NCBI GenBank assembly: GCA_009746045.1
Contig: RPFO01000406.1
Coordinates: 3,283,701 to 3,347,700, forward strand
Source: Mesostigma viride
Taxonomy: Eukaryota > Streptophyta > Mesostigmatophyceae > Mesostigmatales > Mesostigmataceae
Length of the DNA stretch: 64,000 nucleotides
Direction of reading: 5' to 3'
In this document: piece after piece, positions 12,142-23,173 of the stretch
Numbering within the stretch: position 1 is the stretch's first letter
Layout: the number at the start of each line of letters is the position of its first letter
Program-made: the position numbers and the translations under genes
The notes under the pieces: generated by a model
Told to the model about the DNA's origin: nothing
The model's input: the letters and a program-made list of their open reading frames with translations, nothing else
The model's database searches: none

Positions 12142-13889
12142 TTAATTAACCCGTGTTTTTTTACAACGCGATACATCGCGTTGTAGGGTTAGAACGCGAT
12201 GTATCGCGTTGTAATCTGACACGTGGCAAACCTATTAAACATGCAATTTTTGGTCTGAAACTTTCAAGACAGGTCAGAAACATCTCATAGAATTCAAGAA
12301 AAAATCCTGGTATTTTTGGTATTTTTTTTGTGACAGCTGCAAACAAATATGTACCACTGAAATCAGGCATTTTCGCGGGACGAAGGTGAAGACGACGGCG
12401 ATGGCGGCAGGTAGATCTCGCCAGTTTTCGCGCGAATTTCAGTGGCTGTTGGGTAGCACGACCATGATGATGCGTTCAAAGGTTGATAATTAGGTTTCTA
12501 CGAGTTTGTTGAGGTACTGGGGCAAAGAAAACGTAGTTTTTTCCAGTTTCTCACCCAACTTTCATGCGGAAACCCTGGAAACCGGCATACATATTATTAC
12601 GTCAAGACTCGGGTCTGCTGCGGCACCATGCTTGGTATTTCCATGGTGTTTCGACTTCTTAACACATGTTTATTCATTCCGAACGCCCGGACTCTCGGCT
12701 AAACCGAGATTTGTGCAGACTTTTATTGGGTAGCTCCGGGCATGATGGTGCCTGCAAATAGCGTAAGGCGTGACCGTGGCTATTGCTACGGTATGCTGTA
12801 TTTTCCTGGAAATGGCCTCTGCCACCGGCTCAATAGTGCTTGCAGGCGTAAGTATATCGTGTTTCTACCTAGTTTCTGCCAGTTTTCCACTTATTTCTAC
12901 CGACCTCTGCCCAGCCTCTCTAAGACCGCCATCCTACTCGACGTTGCTTGCATGTCAGCCATAGCAGGTTGCAGTTGTGCAGTATTTAGGTGCTGTATAC
13001 GTCGTCAAGCCGTGCATATATCGTGAGGATTGGATGTTGATGGTTTATACTGCGTTGATTGTGCAAGAAGATCAGCTGGGTGCCCATAATCATGGTGTAT
13101 AATAATGTGTTGTTAGCATCTTGCCACCATTTGCTAGCATGCATTCCAGCGTCATCTTTGCCTGCATGTAAGCTCATGGATCACTCAACCTATCCAAGCC
13201 TTGCATTACACGTGCCTCTTTCTTTCAGTATTGCACGCGTTATGGAATGAAAACCCAGCACCTCCATTCCCACGAGGCATGTGCTCAACACGTTGTGAGA
13301 GTGGATGATGCTTTGGCTATGGCTGCCTGATTCAGTCATATTAGGTCATCCAGTCATGATGTTTGATGCATGTTTGATGCTGTATAACTTATACAACGCC
13401 TATGTTCAACGTTTTGACCCTCCAAGCTCACTATGGCCCCGTTTATGGGGCTCGGGTCGTTGCGTAATGTTGTCAAGGGCTCTCATGTTTCCCACTGCGT
13501 TGTACTGCGTTGTAATTGTGATGCTAATGAAAAATAGCTCCAGTGGCCCAATGGGCCTGAGTTTTGTTTCACAGAGCCTGCATATGTTGCCCATAGCTCG
13601 TGCAAGAAGCCAGATTTTTTTCATGAACCATTTGTGAATAAGCGCATGACTTGTGACCTAGGGTCAAGAAATCGCGGTCATGGTCAGACCCCCCTGTATT
13701 CAAACCAGTGTATCTCTCTAATGAATAAGCATTTTGTAGGTCTGAGTAGCTCAAAAAATCCTTTGATTTATGGGCTTTCAGGAAAGTATATACATGACCA
13801 TGAAAAAAAATTTTCCTTAGGTGCTATACGCGTTCTAAAAAAAGCTTACAACGCGATATATCGCGTTCTAATTAAAAAAACACGGGTTA
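12142..13889. mobile_element. 1.75 kb terminal-inverted-repeat element without a transposase
   Basis: Both ends carry inverted copies of a terminus containing TTAACCCGTGTTTTTTT followed by a palindromic block AACGCGAT/ATCGCGTT. The left end has two such palindromes (about 12163-12214), the right end one (about 13850-13870). The element is flanked by a near-perfect 14-bp direct repeat, ATGCCACAGCTGCA at 12128-12141 and ATGCCACAGCTACA at 13890-13903, which looks like a target-site duplication. The interior is AT-rich, with only short ORFs and nothing like a transposase, so it should be non-autonomous. The long duplication does not fit the common cut-and-paste superfamilies. Confidence 0.65.
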
Positions 13890-14194
13890 ATGCCACAGCT
13901 ACAATCGGACACGATAGACGATCCGGCAAGTTCTGTGGGTGCAATAAGACCCACGTGAGCATATCATAACAAGGAGCGTGGGCAAGTAATCTGATCATAG
14001 CCAGGACGTAGCATGGCTGTACAAGGGCTAAGCTAAGGCTATGGCTGGTTGTGTACCGTGTGTTAGCGGTGCACCTCAGTGACTAGGTATGGTGGCACGG
14101 CTAGGCAAACATTCTAGGCATGGCTGCCATGGCGGCAGTGACTACGAATGAGTACAAGCTAGGGCTGTTCTAGCCCGCAGGGGGCGTACGTCCA

Positions 14195-14610
14195 CATGTC
14201 TTGTGGTTGATCATCAGGTCCCCGCACCTCCAGTACACCTTGGGCTTCTGGGGGTCCTGCTTGTGGCGGAGGTATTCAGGCCACAGGTCGCGTCGCTGCT
14301 GCTGCTGAGCGGGGGTCAGGTCGTCGTCCAGCGTCGATCCACTGAGGTGAGGTCGTGCAACCTCTTGCGACGAGAAAGGAACCGTCGCTTGTCCTCAGGG
14401 AAGGGGAAGGTGAGCAGGACTGGTGGGGGAGCCGCCTTGTCCCGTGAGTGGGGAAGGCGGTGGCACCCCGGCAGTTCTAGCTTTGTACATGCAGAGAGTT
14501 ACTCTCTGCTGAGACACCATGCCCTAGCTAACTATTGAATTGAATTGAATTGGACATAACTCCACCTGATAACTCCGTTGGGAGTATATGCATGTAGCAC
14601 ATATCCCTGA
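14195..14610 (-). mobile_element. LINE ORF1 C-terminal fragment (copy C) and a nearby 3' tail
   Basis: The reverse complement of about 14200-14480 encodes, with one frameshift, FLSRRKRLHDL, LDDDLTPAQQQQRRDLWPEY and YWRCGDL. This matches the RRM-like C-terminal region of the intact ORF1 at 19457-20911. Adjacent at 14527-14600 is an AATTG-type tail followed by CTCCCAACGGAG, the 3' end of a second retroposon family also seen at about 22460-22510. Confidence 0.65.
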
Positions 14611-14716
14611 GAAGGGGCATATGGCTTTTAATACACTCTGGGCTACAAGTTCCTGCAACTGGGAGGGTGTAAACTACACCTGCTCTGGGTGCACAAAGTG
14701 CACCTGCACGCCACTA

Positions 14717-14972
14717 TCAAGGAGACAACCAGCGCAGGCCAGAAATCGGGAGAATCCGGACCATGGTAGCTCGAGCCTGCCGTTATCTTGTCCGCGTGTT
14801 CGAGTCGTTCAGGATGATGAATATGAATGGTGATGGAAATGTGTATAGCCTTGTGCATTGAAATTATGGCTGGCTTACGTGTAGAGCGACTAGATGACCT
14901 AGACGGTGGGGCCGGAAACAACTTGCTTGATCAGGGCGTGTGTTTCGAGCCTAACTGGCCGGGAGTGTCTAG
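14717..14972 (+). mobile_element. Helitron-like non-autonomous repeat, copy 1
   Basis: This 256-bp sequence recurs inverted at 40880-41133 and, more decayed, at 42222-42459. All copies begin TCAANGAGACAACC directly after an A. The two good copies end CTAG directly before a T. That A|TC...CTRR|T pattern is the Helitron signature. The hairpin expected just before the 3' end is weak here. No protein is encoded. Confidence 0.45.
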
Positions 14973-15469
14973 TGGTGAGCACCATTGCTGCGATCGCTCT
15001 CCCACCATTTACGAGGAAATACCCGCAAATGGAAAACCACTGAAAAGGTCTATAGCTAGTCAGTCATTACTACGTTAGCCATGCCATGATTCCAAACGTC
15101 CAAGAACTGCACACGGTGCAAAGGCAAAAATCCGGAGGACAGCACTTTCAAATGAGCGGCGGGAACCAAAATTAAGCCCGCATATGCCAGAAAACATCGT
15201 GTTGCTGCAGCGACGCGGCGATGTGGGTACAACGAATCCAGTGCCAAGCTCAGAACGGCCGCAAAGGATATCTGTCATCACAAGGTTCAGATGTGCCGAG
15301 ATACTACGCGATCCAGCCGGTCCACGACCTGTTTGTAGAGCTTGTGCCAAGGCCGGGCAGCACCGAACAGATGTGGGTGACTGTTGCAAAAAACACCGGA
15401 CTTGACGGAGCATAATGTCTCGATCATAGTCTTTGACCAACAAACGATGCAAGAGTTCAACAAGAGTCG

Positions 15470-15696
15470 TGATGAAATCGATACGATAAGAACAAAGACG
15501 GGAAAAACGATGCAACTGACTAAGAACAACACCATATTTAATTTTGCTGTGTGGGAAAGGAGACTGTGAATATCGGGGCCCCCGATATCAGTTCACATGC
15601 AGTCTCCTTTCCCACACAGCAAAATTAAATATGGTGTTGTTCTTAATCAGTTGCATCGTTTTTCCCGTCTTTGTTTTTATCGTGTCGATTTCATCA
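15470..15696. repeat. Large inverted duplication (fold-back), arms about 105-115 bp
   Basis: The left arm (15470-15580) and right arm (15581-15696) are reverse complements with a few mismatches and a roughly 9-bp indel near the apex (GGGGCCCCC centre). The left arm is part of the reverse transcriptase remnant, so the right arm is an inverted copy of it. Confidence 0.85.
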
Positions 15697-15776
15697 AGGA
15701 TCCTAACTATCAGCAAATTCCTTTTATTCGCTAGCTAGTAGCGAATAAAAGGAATTAGATTATATTTAGGATCCTT
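15697..15776. repeat. Second palindrome, AAGGATCCTAA to TTAGGATCCTT
   Basis: A hairpin with perfect inner arms (AATTCCTTTTATTCGCTA and its complement) and outer arms carrying GGATCC. It abuts the large fold-back and, with it, splits the reverse transcriptase remnant. Confidence 0.8.
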
Positions 15777-17929
15777 GCGCTTATCACAGACAGCCGTACG
15801 CCAGCCCTTCTTGTTATGGGTAATGTTAAGATCGAGGTAATTGCAACTAGTATCCTCCGACTTGAGCTTTAATGTGAGGGACGCTTGCGGGTAGATGCCA
15901 GGCAGACCAGCTGTGATATACAAATGGGTTGCAAAATTAGGGTTGTCGAAAGCAATGACATCATCAATGTTACTATCGCCTGTGTGGATAAAAGGCCTGA
16001 TGAGAACATCATCATTTGAGGCAATGAGATTCTCCTATGACCATCCTAGCACCTACCGAAAGGCGCTGGCATAGGGGGGGATCAAGATCAGCATGGCTAT
16101 ACAAAGGCTAGCTAGTAGGGCATGGCTTCGATCAGCAGAGAGTAACTCCCTGCATTGGCACATGCAGCATAACTAAATAAGGCTCTAGGCATCGATCTGG
16201 TGTGTGGCACATCATAGGCACACATGTACATGACTAAGTAATGCTAAGGCATCAGCTGGTATAGGGCCTGTAGTAGTAGGCGTACATGTACAAGGACATG
16301 GCTAGGCCTGACTATTCTACACTACTACTGCTGTATTCCCCTAAGCTGGGGCGTCTGGAGGTGCTGGGGCCGCTGGGGTCGCTTGCCAGGGCTTGTGGCC
16401 GACGTAGATTGTCGCCCCCTTCCAGTACACCGGCTTCCCCGTCGCGGTCTCAGTGCCGGAGCTGGAGGTAGGTCGGCCATAGCTCCCGTCGCGGTTGTTG
16501 CTGCGTCAGGGTCAAGTCGTCGTCCAAGGTGAAGGGAGTCTTCTCGAGCCGCTTGCGGCGTCTGAGAAACGAAATCTTGTCCGCCGAGTTCTCAAAGATG
16601 AGAAGAAGCGGAGGCGCCCCCGCCTTAGCCCGCAAGCGGGGAAGGCGGTGTGCCTCCAGCTTGATCTCACCACTGAGGCCCATGCGGTCAGTCAAGGATT
16701 TTGCTCTCAAACGCATCATTGGGCAAGCTTCGAGGAGTTCTCACCTTCCACCATGTCCAAGTTCTTGACGATGACCTGGCTGCGCTTGGCGATGAGCTCG
16801 ACCTCCTCGCGGAGGTCGAGCGTCTGCCGCTGGAGCTGTCGGCTGCATGCGACGGCGGAGGTGGTGGAGGTGATAGTGTCCGCCCCGGCAGGTCTGGGCA
16901 TGGGAGGAGCAATATCACCGGCCAGCCAGGCCAGCGGGGGCTGGCTTGGCGGCAATGTCCTTCACCGCCTGGGCGGTGATGCCTGCGGTGTTTTGCAGGC
17001 AGTGCTCGATGGCGATGGCGTTGTCCTGGAGGCGCTTGCCGATGTCCCGGAGCTGGGCGCGGTGATGGCGTCGGTGGAGGCGGTACGTGTGTGTGTGGGG
17101 GGGGTGGAGGCGAGGAGGGTGGAGGTGGCGGTGGAAATGGTGGGGACTGAGCTCAGCAGCCAGCGTGCGACCGGCCCACAGCTGCCACATCTGCAGCTAT
17201 AGGGGCATCACGCGTGCTGTGTGGTGAGATGGCTTCTTGGAGGTGGAGGAGGAAGGTGGAGTTCGGTCAAGGGGGAGGGGACCCAGAGGTCTTCGGCAGA
17301 GGCCGCAGAGCGCTGAAGGTTGCATGGCAAAGAGGGCGGCGAGCTGAAGGCGCGGTCGGGACCAGCCGGGCAGGTGGTCGATCAGGTCCGCGGTGAGAAA
17401 ACCGGCCGCGTCAGATCGATCCATTGCGGAGGCGATAATGGCAGAGGCTGTGGCACAGCCATTGAAGGAGGGACGGGCGCGTACGACCCATAAAACACGA
17501 GCTCCAGTAACTTGATGGGTGGCATGTCGAAATAGCTGGGTCTGTTGACGTCAAAGGTGGAAAATAACCTGTCGAGTCACGTCAAAGTCGCGCTTAGACC
17601 AGCTAGGTTTGGCTGGGCGGCTGCGTTTGGGCTCAGGCGATGCAGAGGGCGAGGCATTAAGCCCGGGAGGCCGGTTCGGGGCAACCACCAGTGCGCGACT
17701 AGTTTCACGGCCGCTGCCTGCCGGACCTGAGGGCGAAGCTGCAGCCGGAGCTGCAGACGTATTTTCAGGGCTTAGCGCAGCCGTCAGGCTGCGTTGCGTC
17801 GAGGAGCGTTTGCTCGTCATATATTAATTGCGTAATAGCTTCGGAAAAAGGTGCTTATCGCAGATGCTATATGGTTGGGGAATGATGCAGACGATATTTG
17901 TTCTATTAACCGTGGAACTCCAGGGTAAC

Positions 17930-18240
17930 CAGACTCTTTATTAAAACAATGAGTGGAGCACATACAAAAGGCAGGCCACATCCCGGCCGCCGATGCTCAT
18001 GGGAACACTTATTGCTTGGCAAAGGCTAGCCTTACCCCCAAACACGCAGGGAGGGTGGGCGGGAAAAGAAAAGAGGCCGACCTTAGCTAGGTGGGTTTGT
18101 TTTTGTCCTTTTTTGCGTGTCATGCGGCCTTGGCCCGGACGGCATTTTTTCGCCACGCAAATGTTGCGTCTGAACAAATGACGCAATGTGGCGTTCTAAT
18201 TGCCGGCAGCTTACGTAAGGCTGCCGGGGCTATTAGGTCA
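17930..18240. other. Segment within LINE copy B region, no gene seen
   Basis: Only a short palindrome (GCCGGCAGC...GCTGCCGG, about 18200-18225) and an inverted pair GACGCAATGTG / CACATATTGCGT around it stand out. This may be a small inserted inverted-repeat element. Confidence 0.3.
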
Positions 18241-18576
18241 CATATTGCGTGAGAGAAAGAATCTAGATCTAGTTAATCACTACGCCATGAGCCAAGAAAC
18301 CTAGACAGTGGCAGGTTTATATCTCAACGTAGCTCCTGCCACCTGGCCAAGAAAAACTGGCCAAAGCTTTGGCCACGACTGATCCGGATCAGGCCGCACC
18401 GGCCTCAAAAGGTATGTCACGTGAACCCAATAACCTAGCTATAGCGGCTACCCTTCCATCTCACTATAAAGAAACTATGTTCAGAGAACCACGATTTAAA
18501 CTTTTGTGTAATTATATTTTCTAATGAGATTAGCATAGTACTCCGTGGCATGCCTTTGCGCATGACACGCAAGTAC

Positions 18577-18600
18577 TTACTTACTTACTTACTTACTTAG
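18577..18600. repeat. ACTT microsatellite
   Basis: About six tandem ACTT units in the 5' UTR-like part of LINE copy B. Confidence 0.9.
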
Positions 18601-18779
18601 CTTCGGAAAATTATGTCAGCGTGTGCGTCTTAGTAGAAAGACGAAGCGATTGGGATATTCACACCCGAATTTGGTGCCCAAACGTGAAAGTTATGAGCTC
18701 CGCCGTCAACCATGGCTTAGTACCTCGTGGCTCGTGGCTCGTCACATTTCACGGATCTAACTATACTTGACGTAGCTAA

Positions 18780-19062
18780 CTATTAATTAATTAATTAATT
18801 AATTAATTAATTAATTAATTAATTAATTAATTAGACTCGTGCTCCCGTTGGGGAGTCACGGAGCATCCGCGAAGAGCTAACTATTGCCTAGCCATAATCA
18901 TCTTCCACCCCAGGCCTTTTCGGGTATGATACATCATGGTGGTGCAGTTGCGCACCTTGTGGCACCCAGAGTAGGTGGCAGTTTGCATCCCCCACCTGCA
19001 GGTTGTAGCTCAGACTGTATTACAAACCATATGCCCCTTCTCAGTGATTAATTAATTAATTA
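18780..19062. mobile_element. Opposed LINE 3' ends with TTAA tails
   Basis: At 18783-18865 a TTAA tail of about 13 units is followed by the terminal hairpin block, read on the minus strand. At about 18945-19062 a different retroposon 3' end (ATATGCCCCTTCTCAGTGA then TTAA units) is read on the plus strand; its relative lies inverted at about 14600-14680. The two tails therefore face each other and the locus is nested. Confidence 0.55.
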
Positions 19063-19456
19063 ATAAGCACGTGACTGCGTCACGTGGGTGCCAATACAGA
19101 GTAAAGGAACCTTCAACCCTATATACACAGTGAGAAGGAGGGAGGGCGCCCTAGCTTCTCTCACTGCCGCAGGTGGGCAGGCCACAGAGCGCTCTCTCCA
19201 CGGCATGGTGCCGGGGCGCAACACTGTGGGTGCAATACAACCAGTGCAATACCATAGGTAGGCTGACGCATAGCTTATGCTACAAATGTGAGGTGGGCTC
19301 AAGACGTCGGCTAATTAAGGCGCAAGCTGATGGCCACAAGGTGCCAGAGCTAATTGAAGGTACTATAACGCTGTGCGCTAATATCGTTTCAAGTGCTGTA
19401 ATGCCTAAGCTATCCCATCATCGATTGCCCCCATCTAGACAACTAGCTGGAGTGCT

Positions 19457-20911
19457 CTATCCCGGGGAAGCCCGGGGGGGCTTCCACAGTTTCTTGTTGA
19501 CGTAGAGGTCCCCGCCCCGCCAGTACACTTGGGGCTTCTCGGGGTTGGTCTTGTGGCGGATGTAGTCGGGCCACTGATCGCGGCGTTGCTGCTGCTGGGC
19601 TGGCGTCAGGTCGTCGTCAAGCGACCAGGAGGTGTCCACCAGCTTCTTGCGGCGAGAGAGGAACCGAACTCGGGCTGTGATGTCGCTGAAGGTGAGGACC
19701 ACTGGAGGGGGCCCAGCCTTGGCCCGTGGATGGGGCAGGCGGTAGGCGCCCTGCAGTATCGCACCTGGCAGCTGCATGCGCGCCAAGAGCTGTTTCTTCA
19801 GCTCGTCGAGAAGAGAGTCTGGGGTCTCCTCCGGCAGCATGTCGAAGCGCCTGAGGATGACCCGGCAGCGGCGACGGTCGCGGTCAGCGGCCTCGCGGCG
19901 CGTGTCTTCCAGCTCCTGGAGCTTGGTGGTGATGGCGGTCGTGGTAGAGGATGCCTGGCTCTTGAGCAGGTCCGCCCAGGAGGCGCGAGTCGAGGGGTCA
20001 TCACTAGCCCTACCAGCAGGTTGGGCGGCGATGGTGGCCGTTCGCTCGGCGATCTCGGGGACCTGCGTGGCCAGGGCGTCTACCTTGGCGGCAACTGCCT
20101 CAAGTTTCACGGTGCCTTGGCCGACTCGGCCTTCCACCTGGTTAAGGCGGGTGGTCACAGTGGCTGTGGCCTCGGAAACTTTGGTGGCAATGTGCTCTTG
20201 CGTAGCAGTAAACTGAGGCTGGAGCTTAAGGGCGACTCTGGCTTCAATGTTGTTGACCTTGGCCGAGAGAGTGTTGAGTGGGCCGTCAGGCGCGTTCAGG
20301 GCGGCGAGCTGCTCAGCCATCGGCGCCAGCTGCTCCGCCACTGCAGCTCGGATGGAGTCCGTGCTGGGGGAGGTGCTGCTCTGCGGGGATGCTGCAGCTG
20401 CTGTGGCTGCCCGTCTGCGCTCATGCAGGAGGCTCCTGAGGCCAGCGTAGCCAATCTGGGTGATGTCGTGGGCGTCGCAGCGCAGGTAGCTGCACATGAT
20501 GACTGCCTTCAAGTACGCCTCCGGTTCTTGAAGCAGCCATTCCCAGGCGGGCTTGGTGACCTTGTCGCCAGGGGTAGGCAGGAAAAGTTCGTCATGGCGG
20601 GCCAGGAACTTGATAACATCGTCACATTGTTCCTTCGTGAGCGTAAAGATTTCCAAGATGCAAAAATCCCGCTGGCCGGCGCCGAAGCGGCGGACGTCCC
20701 ATTTGGTATGGGAAGTTCGGGTTTTCTTGGGAATGGGCGACGAATTTGGCGTAGAGCACTGCGTCGAGGGAGGCAGACCGGGGGGGAGAGCTTCGATCAG
20801 CGCAAAAAGGTTGGCGTCCGCAGGAGTTGATGTCGCACGTGCTGCTGTCGACGGGAATGCCGACGACAGCTCAAAATGTTTGTCAAGGCTGCGTTTTGGT
20901 GGCATTTGCAA
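19457..20911 (-). CDS. Non-LTR retrotransposon ORF1 protein (copy A), open over 484 codons
   Basis: This is the nucleic-acid chaperone-type first ORF of a LINE. Residues about 1-75 are Ser/Thr/Pro-rich, 80-190 form an unrecognised alpha-helical block (TLTKEQCDDVIKFLARHDEL), and 195-330 are heptad-like and probably coiled coil. Residues 340-440 form an RRM-like domain followed by FLSRRKKL, LDDDLTPAQQQQRRDQWPDY and YWRGGDLYVNKK. A second ATG six bases in (20905) is an equally good start. No stops interrupt it, unlike copies B and C. Upstream (20912-21070) lies a 5' UTR with a strong hairpin (CAGATGCGTCTT and complement). No ORF2 follows on the minus strand before the tail at 18783, so the element is either 3'-deleted or naturally ORF1-only. 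Confidence 0.8.
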   Translation of the reverse strand: MQMPPKRSLDKHFELSSAFPSTAARATSTPADANLFALIEALPPGLPPSTQCSTPNSSPIPKKTRTSHTKWDVRRFGAGQRDFCILEIFTLTKEQCDDVIKFLARHDELFLPTPGDKVTKPAWEWLLQEPEAYLKAVIMCSYLRCDAHDITQIGYAGLRSLLHERRRAATAAAASPQSSTSPSTDSIRAAVAEQLAPMAEQLAALNAPDGPLNTLSAKVNNIEARVALKLQPQFTATQEHIATKVSEATATVTTRLNQVEGRVGQGTVKLEAVAAKVDALATQVPEIAERTATIAAQPAGRASDDPSTRASWADLLKSQASSTTTAITTKLQELEDTRREAADRDRRRCRVILRRFDMLPEETPDSLLDELKKQLLARMQLPGAILQGAYRLPHPRAKAGPPPVVLTFSDITARVRFLSRRKKLVDTSWSLDDDLTPAQQQQRRDQWPDYIRHKTNPEKPQVYWRGGDLYVNKKLWKPPRASPG

Positions 20912-21079
20912 AATACTGCGTTACAGCCGTAACCGATTATACTAGCAGATGCGTCTTGAAAAGACGCATCTGATGCAAGTAGCCTGACTGAATTTGGGGC
21001 TCAGACGCAAAAGTTCTGAGCTCCGCCGTCAGCCATGTCCGCTCGTGGCTCGTGGCTCGTGCCAGCTAAACTGCATGCG

Positions 21080-22520
21080 TTCTCAGTGATATGTGTTACA
21101 TATGCTCCCAACGGGAATAAGTTCTTAATTAATGATCCTCAACCGCCTTTGTTCGATGACTGCTCTCGACCGTCACTCTTGGGGAGAGTCAAATGGGCTT
21201 TCGTCCTGGGCGCAACACTGTCATCATATGTCAGCATCTTCGTCGCGCGCCGTCTCTTCAAGGAGATCGCGCTCCTGCAGCCTGGTGAGTTTCCTGCCAT
21301 CCTGATCTTCGTCGACTTCATCAACGCTTTTGATTCTGTCCTGGCTGGGCCGCTCTCTGGGCTGTCCTTGCTCGCGCTCGTGTCCCCACTCCCCTGATTA
21401 CTGTCATCTGCACGCTGTATAAATTGAGGGGTTGACCAACTCAGTGCGAACTTGGCATTTAATACCCCGACAAGTGATTAAGAATGAGCCTGGGGAGGGG
21501 GGGCTGACGAACCAGCAGAATTCACTCGCTGACCTCATCTATGCTGATGACATCACTCTCACTAAGAAGCCGTCCGGAGTCTGCCCAACTCTGGCTGTAC
21601 TGCCTGGCACTCGAGGCCCGTGCTGAATTGGTCAAGAAATCAGCCCCAAAACGGAGGCTGGCCATGGCCCTTGGCCTGGCCGGCCGCCCGCCTGAGCTCC
21701 GCCTCTTAGACAACACCACGGTAAACCTCCCTGCTTCAGGCCCGGCTTCAATTAAGCTGCTCGGCAGTTGGCTTCCTGACTGCGAGGACGACATGAGTCA
21801 CATGACGACCCAGATTGGCATGCATGGCGTGGGGGCAACTCGACCAGGCACGAGCACCGTCGCTGGTGGAGCAACCCCGCCCTGCCCCGGCTTGCCAAGC
21901 GCGCGACCTGTTCAAGGTACGTTACATGTAATTCTAATTACGATCCTGACCTACGGCGCCGAGACGTGGACGCAGCTGACGCAGCTGAGCTGGATAAACG
22001 GCTCGCGACGGCACGGTCACCAAGATGCTGCGCACAGTTTTCCCTTTGGTTTGCACATTGGCAATTAATGAGACTTTGTATGCTGATTTACCATATGTTT
22101 CCCACAATCTTAGGCGCACAGGCGCCTGGGCCTAGCCGGGCACCTGGCCCGCACAGATCAATTAATCAGGTAGGTACATCAGATAGACGTACTATAGCTG
22201 GCACCAAGCCCGCCCATATGCAGCCGGCCCGGGCGTTGTGTCCTCATGTGGCATGCCCCAGATTGCGTGCGCCGGCCGGTCCGCCCTCGATCCGTGGACT
22301 TCCCGCGATATAGGCTAGGCATGGACATGCGGCCCCTAAGAGGAAGGGGCGCTTTGCTGAGTAGCATAGGTAGGGGTTTCCCTAGATTAGTTTAGAGTTA
22401 GCTTATTCCGGTTTCGCGGCTTCGCCCACCTCCATCCATCCAGCAAGGGAATACGTGCTACATGATCTCCCAACGGAGACATGTATGTTCAGTAATTTAA
22501 TTTAATTTAATTTTAATGGA
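21080..22520 (+). pseudogene. Decayed LINE reverse transcriptase (ORF2) with 3' tail
   Basis: Motifs appear in order but in different frames: GFRPGRNT (about 21190), FVARRLFKEI and FVDFINAFDS (about 21240-21340), LADLIYADDITL with the catalytic YADD box (about 21530-21560), LLGSWLPD (about 21760) and ILTYGAETWTQL (about 21940). These are blocks of LINE reverse transcriptase and the segment after it. The gap between the FVDF and YADD blocks is much too short, so an internal deletion is present as well as frameshifts. A 3' UTR ends near 22460-22515 with CTCCCAACGGAG and an AATTT-type tail. Confidence 0.75.
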
Positions 22521-23173
22521 CATGCGCTACCCTCGATGGGGCGGGCTCACGCCCGGGGAACCCCCTGGTTTGTCTGTAATACGGAGCTGGCAGATGACGC
22601 GCGTATAAAGATAGGTGCAAGCAGACAGTTATGAACTGAGGCCACCACGTACCACCAAGTCGGTGGGGCCTCCACGTGCATGTGACTAAGTTTGGCATGC
22701 ATAGCGATTCGGGCCGCGTGGTGCCCGCAACTCTGTAACTAGGAACTAGACATAGCTACATCCATCCACCCCATCCCATATTCATTTCCCATGAGGACTT
22801 CCGCTCACATGACGCAGTTACGTGTAAATTAATTAATTGATAAATAAATTAATAAATTAATTAATCAATTCGTGAGCGTACATGCATTAAAAAAAGAGTT
22901 TAATAATCCAAAAGAGTGTTTACAGACCTACCTAGCGCTGGTTTGGTCCTACTGGCCACGCTTCATTTTAAGCCAGGTGCTTGCCCCGTAAGGCCGGTCT
23001 CTTTAGTCCGTGAAGGCAAATGTTTTCCTTGGTGGGCCAAAATTGTGAATTGCCACACCGTGACAATATTCTTATATCGTTGAGAATATTCTTAAATGCA
23101 CATTCCATACACTCCATACACGATCTATCAATGACTGAATCTTTACTGAATGGTCTCATCAAGATCACCCCAA
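22521..23173. other. Gap and 3' flank of the SUVH-type gene
   Basis: No gene is seen. TTAA/AATT microsatellite sequence lies at about 22825-22870. On the minus strand a TGTAA pentamer at 22920-22924, about 250 nt after the SUVH stop, could be a chlorophyte polyadenylation signal. Confidence 0.35.

Larger units (their letters stand above)
15400..16030 (-). pseudogene. Reverse transcriptase remnant interrupted by palindromes
   Basis: Reading the minus strand from about 16020, fragments are SNDDVLIRPFIHTGDSNIDD, LYITAGLPGIYPQASLTLKL, YLDLNITHNKKGW and DKRKDPKYNLIPFIRY. After two palindromes the frame resumes with VVLSQLHRFSRLCS and LLHRLLVKDYDRDIMLRQV. This order (FLDL-like block, YDKRDD-like block, then a GV..SQL..F-R helix) matches the C-terminal part of a widespread retroelement reverse transcriptase class, which I cannot assign further. 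It is unrelated to the LINE ORF1 copies nearby. It is broken and non-functional. Confidence 0.55.
16320..18765 (-). mobile_element. Decayed LINE ORF1 copy B with 5' UTR
   Basis: The minus strand starts near 18760 with a 5' UTR-like segment sharing GACGGCGGAGCTCA and the CACGAGCCACGAG repeat with the region just upstream of the intact ORF1 (about 20990-21070). An ORF1 N-terminus begins at 17820 (MTSKRSSTQRSL). A C-terminal fragment at 16719-16450 reads FLRRRKRLEKTPFTLDDDL, then TQQQPRRELWPTY. The middle is frameshifted. The family matches copies A and C. Confidence 0.6.
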
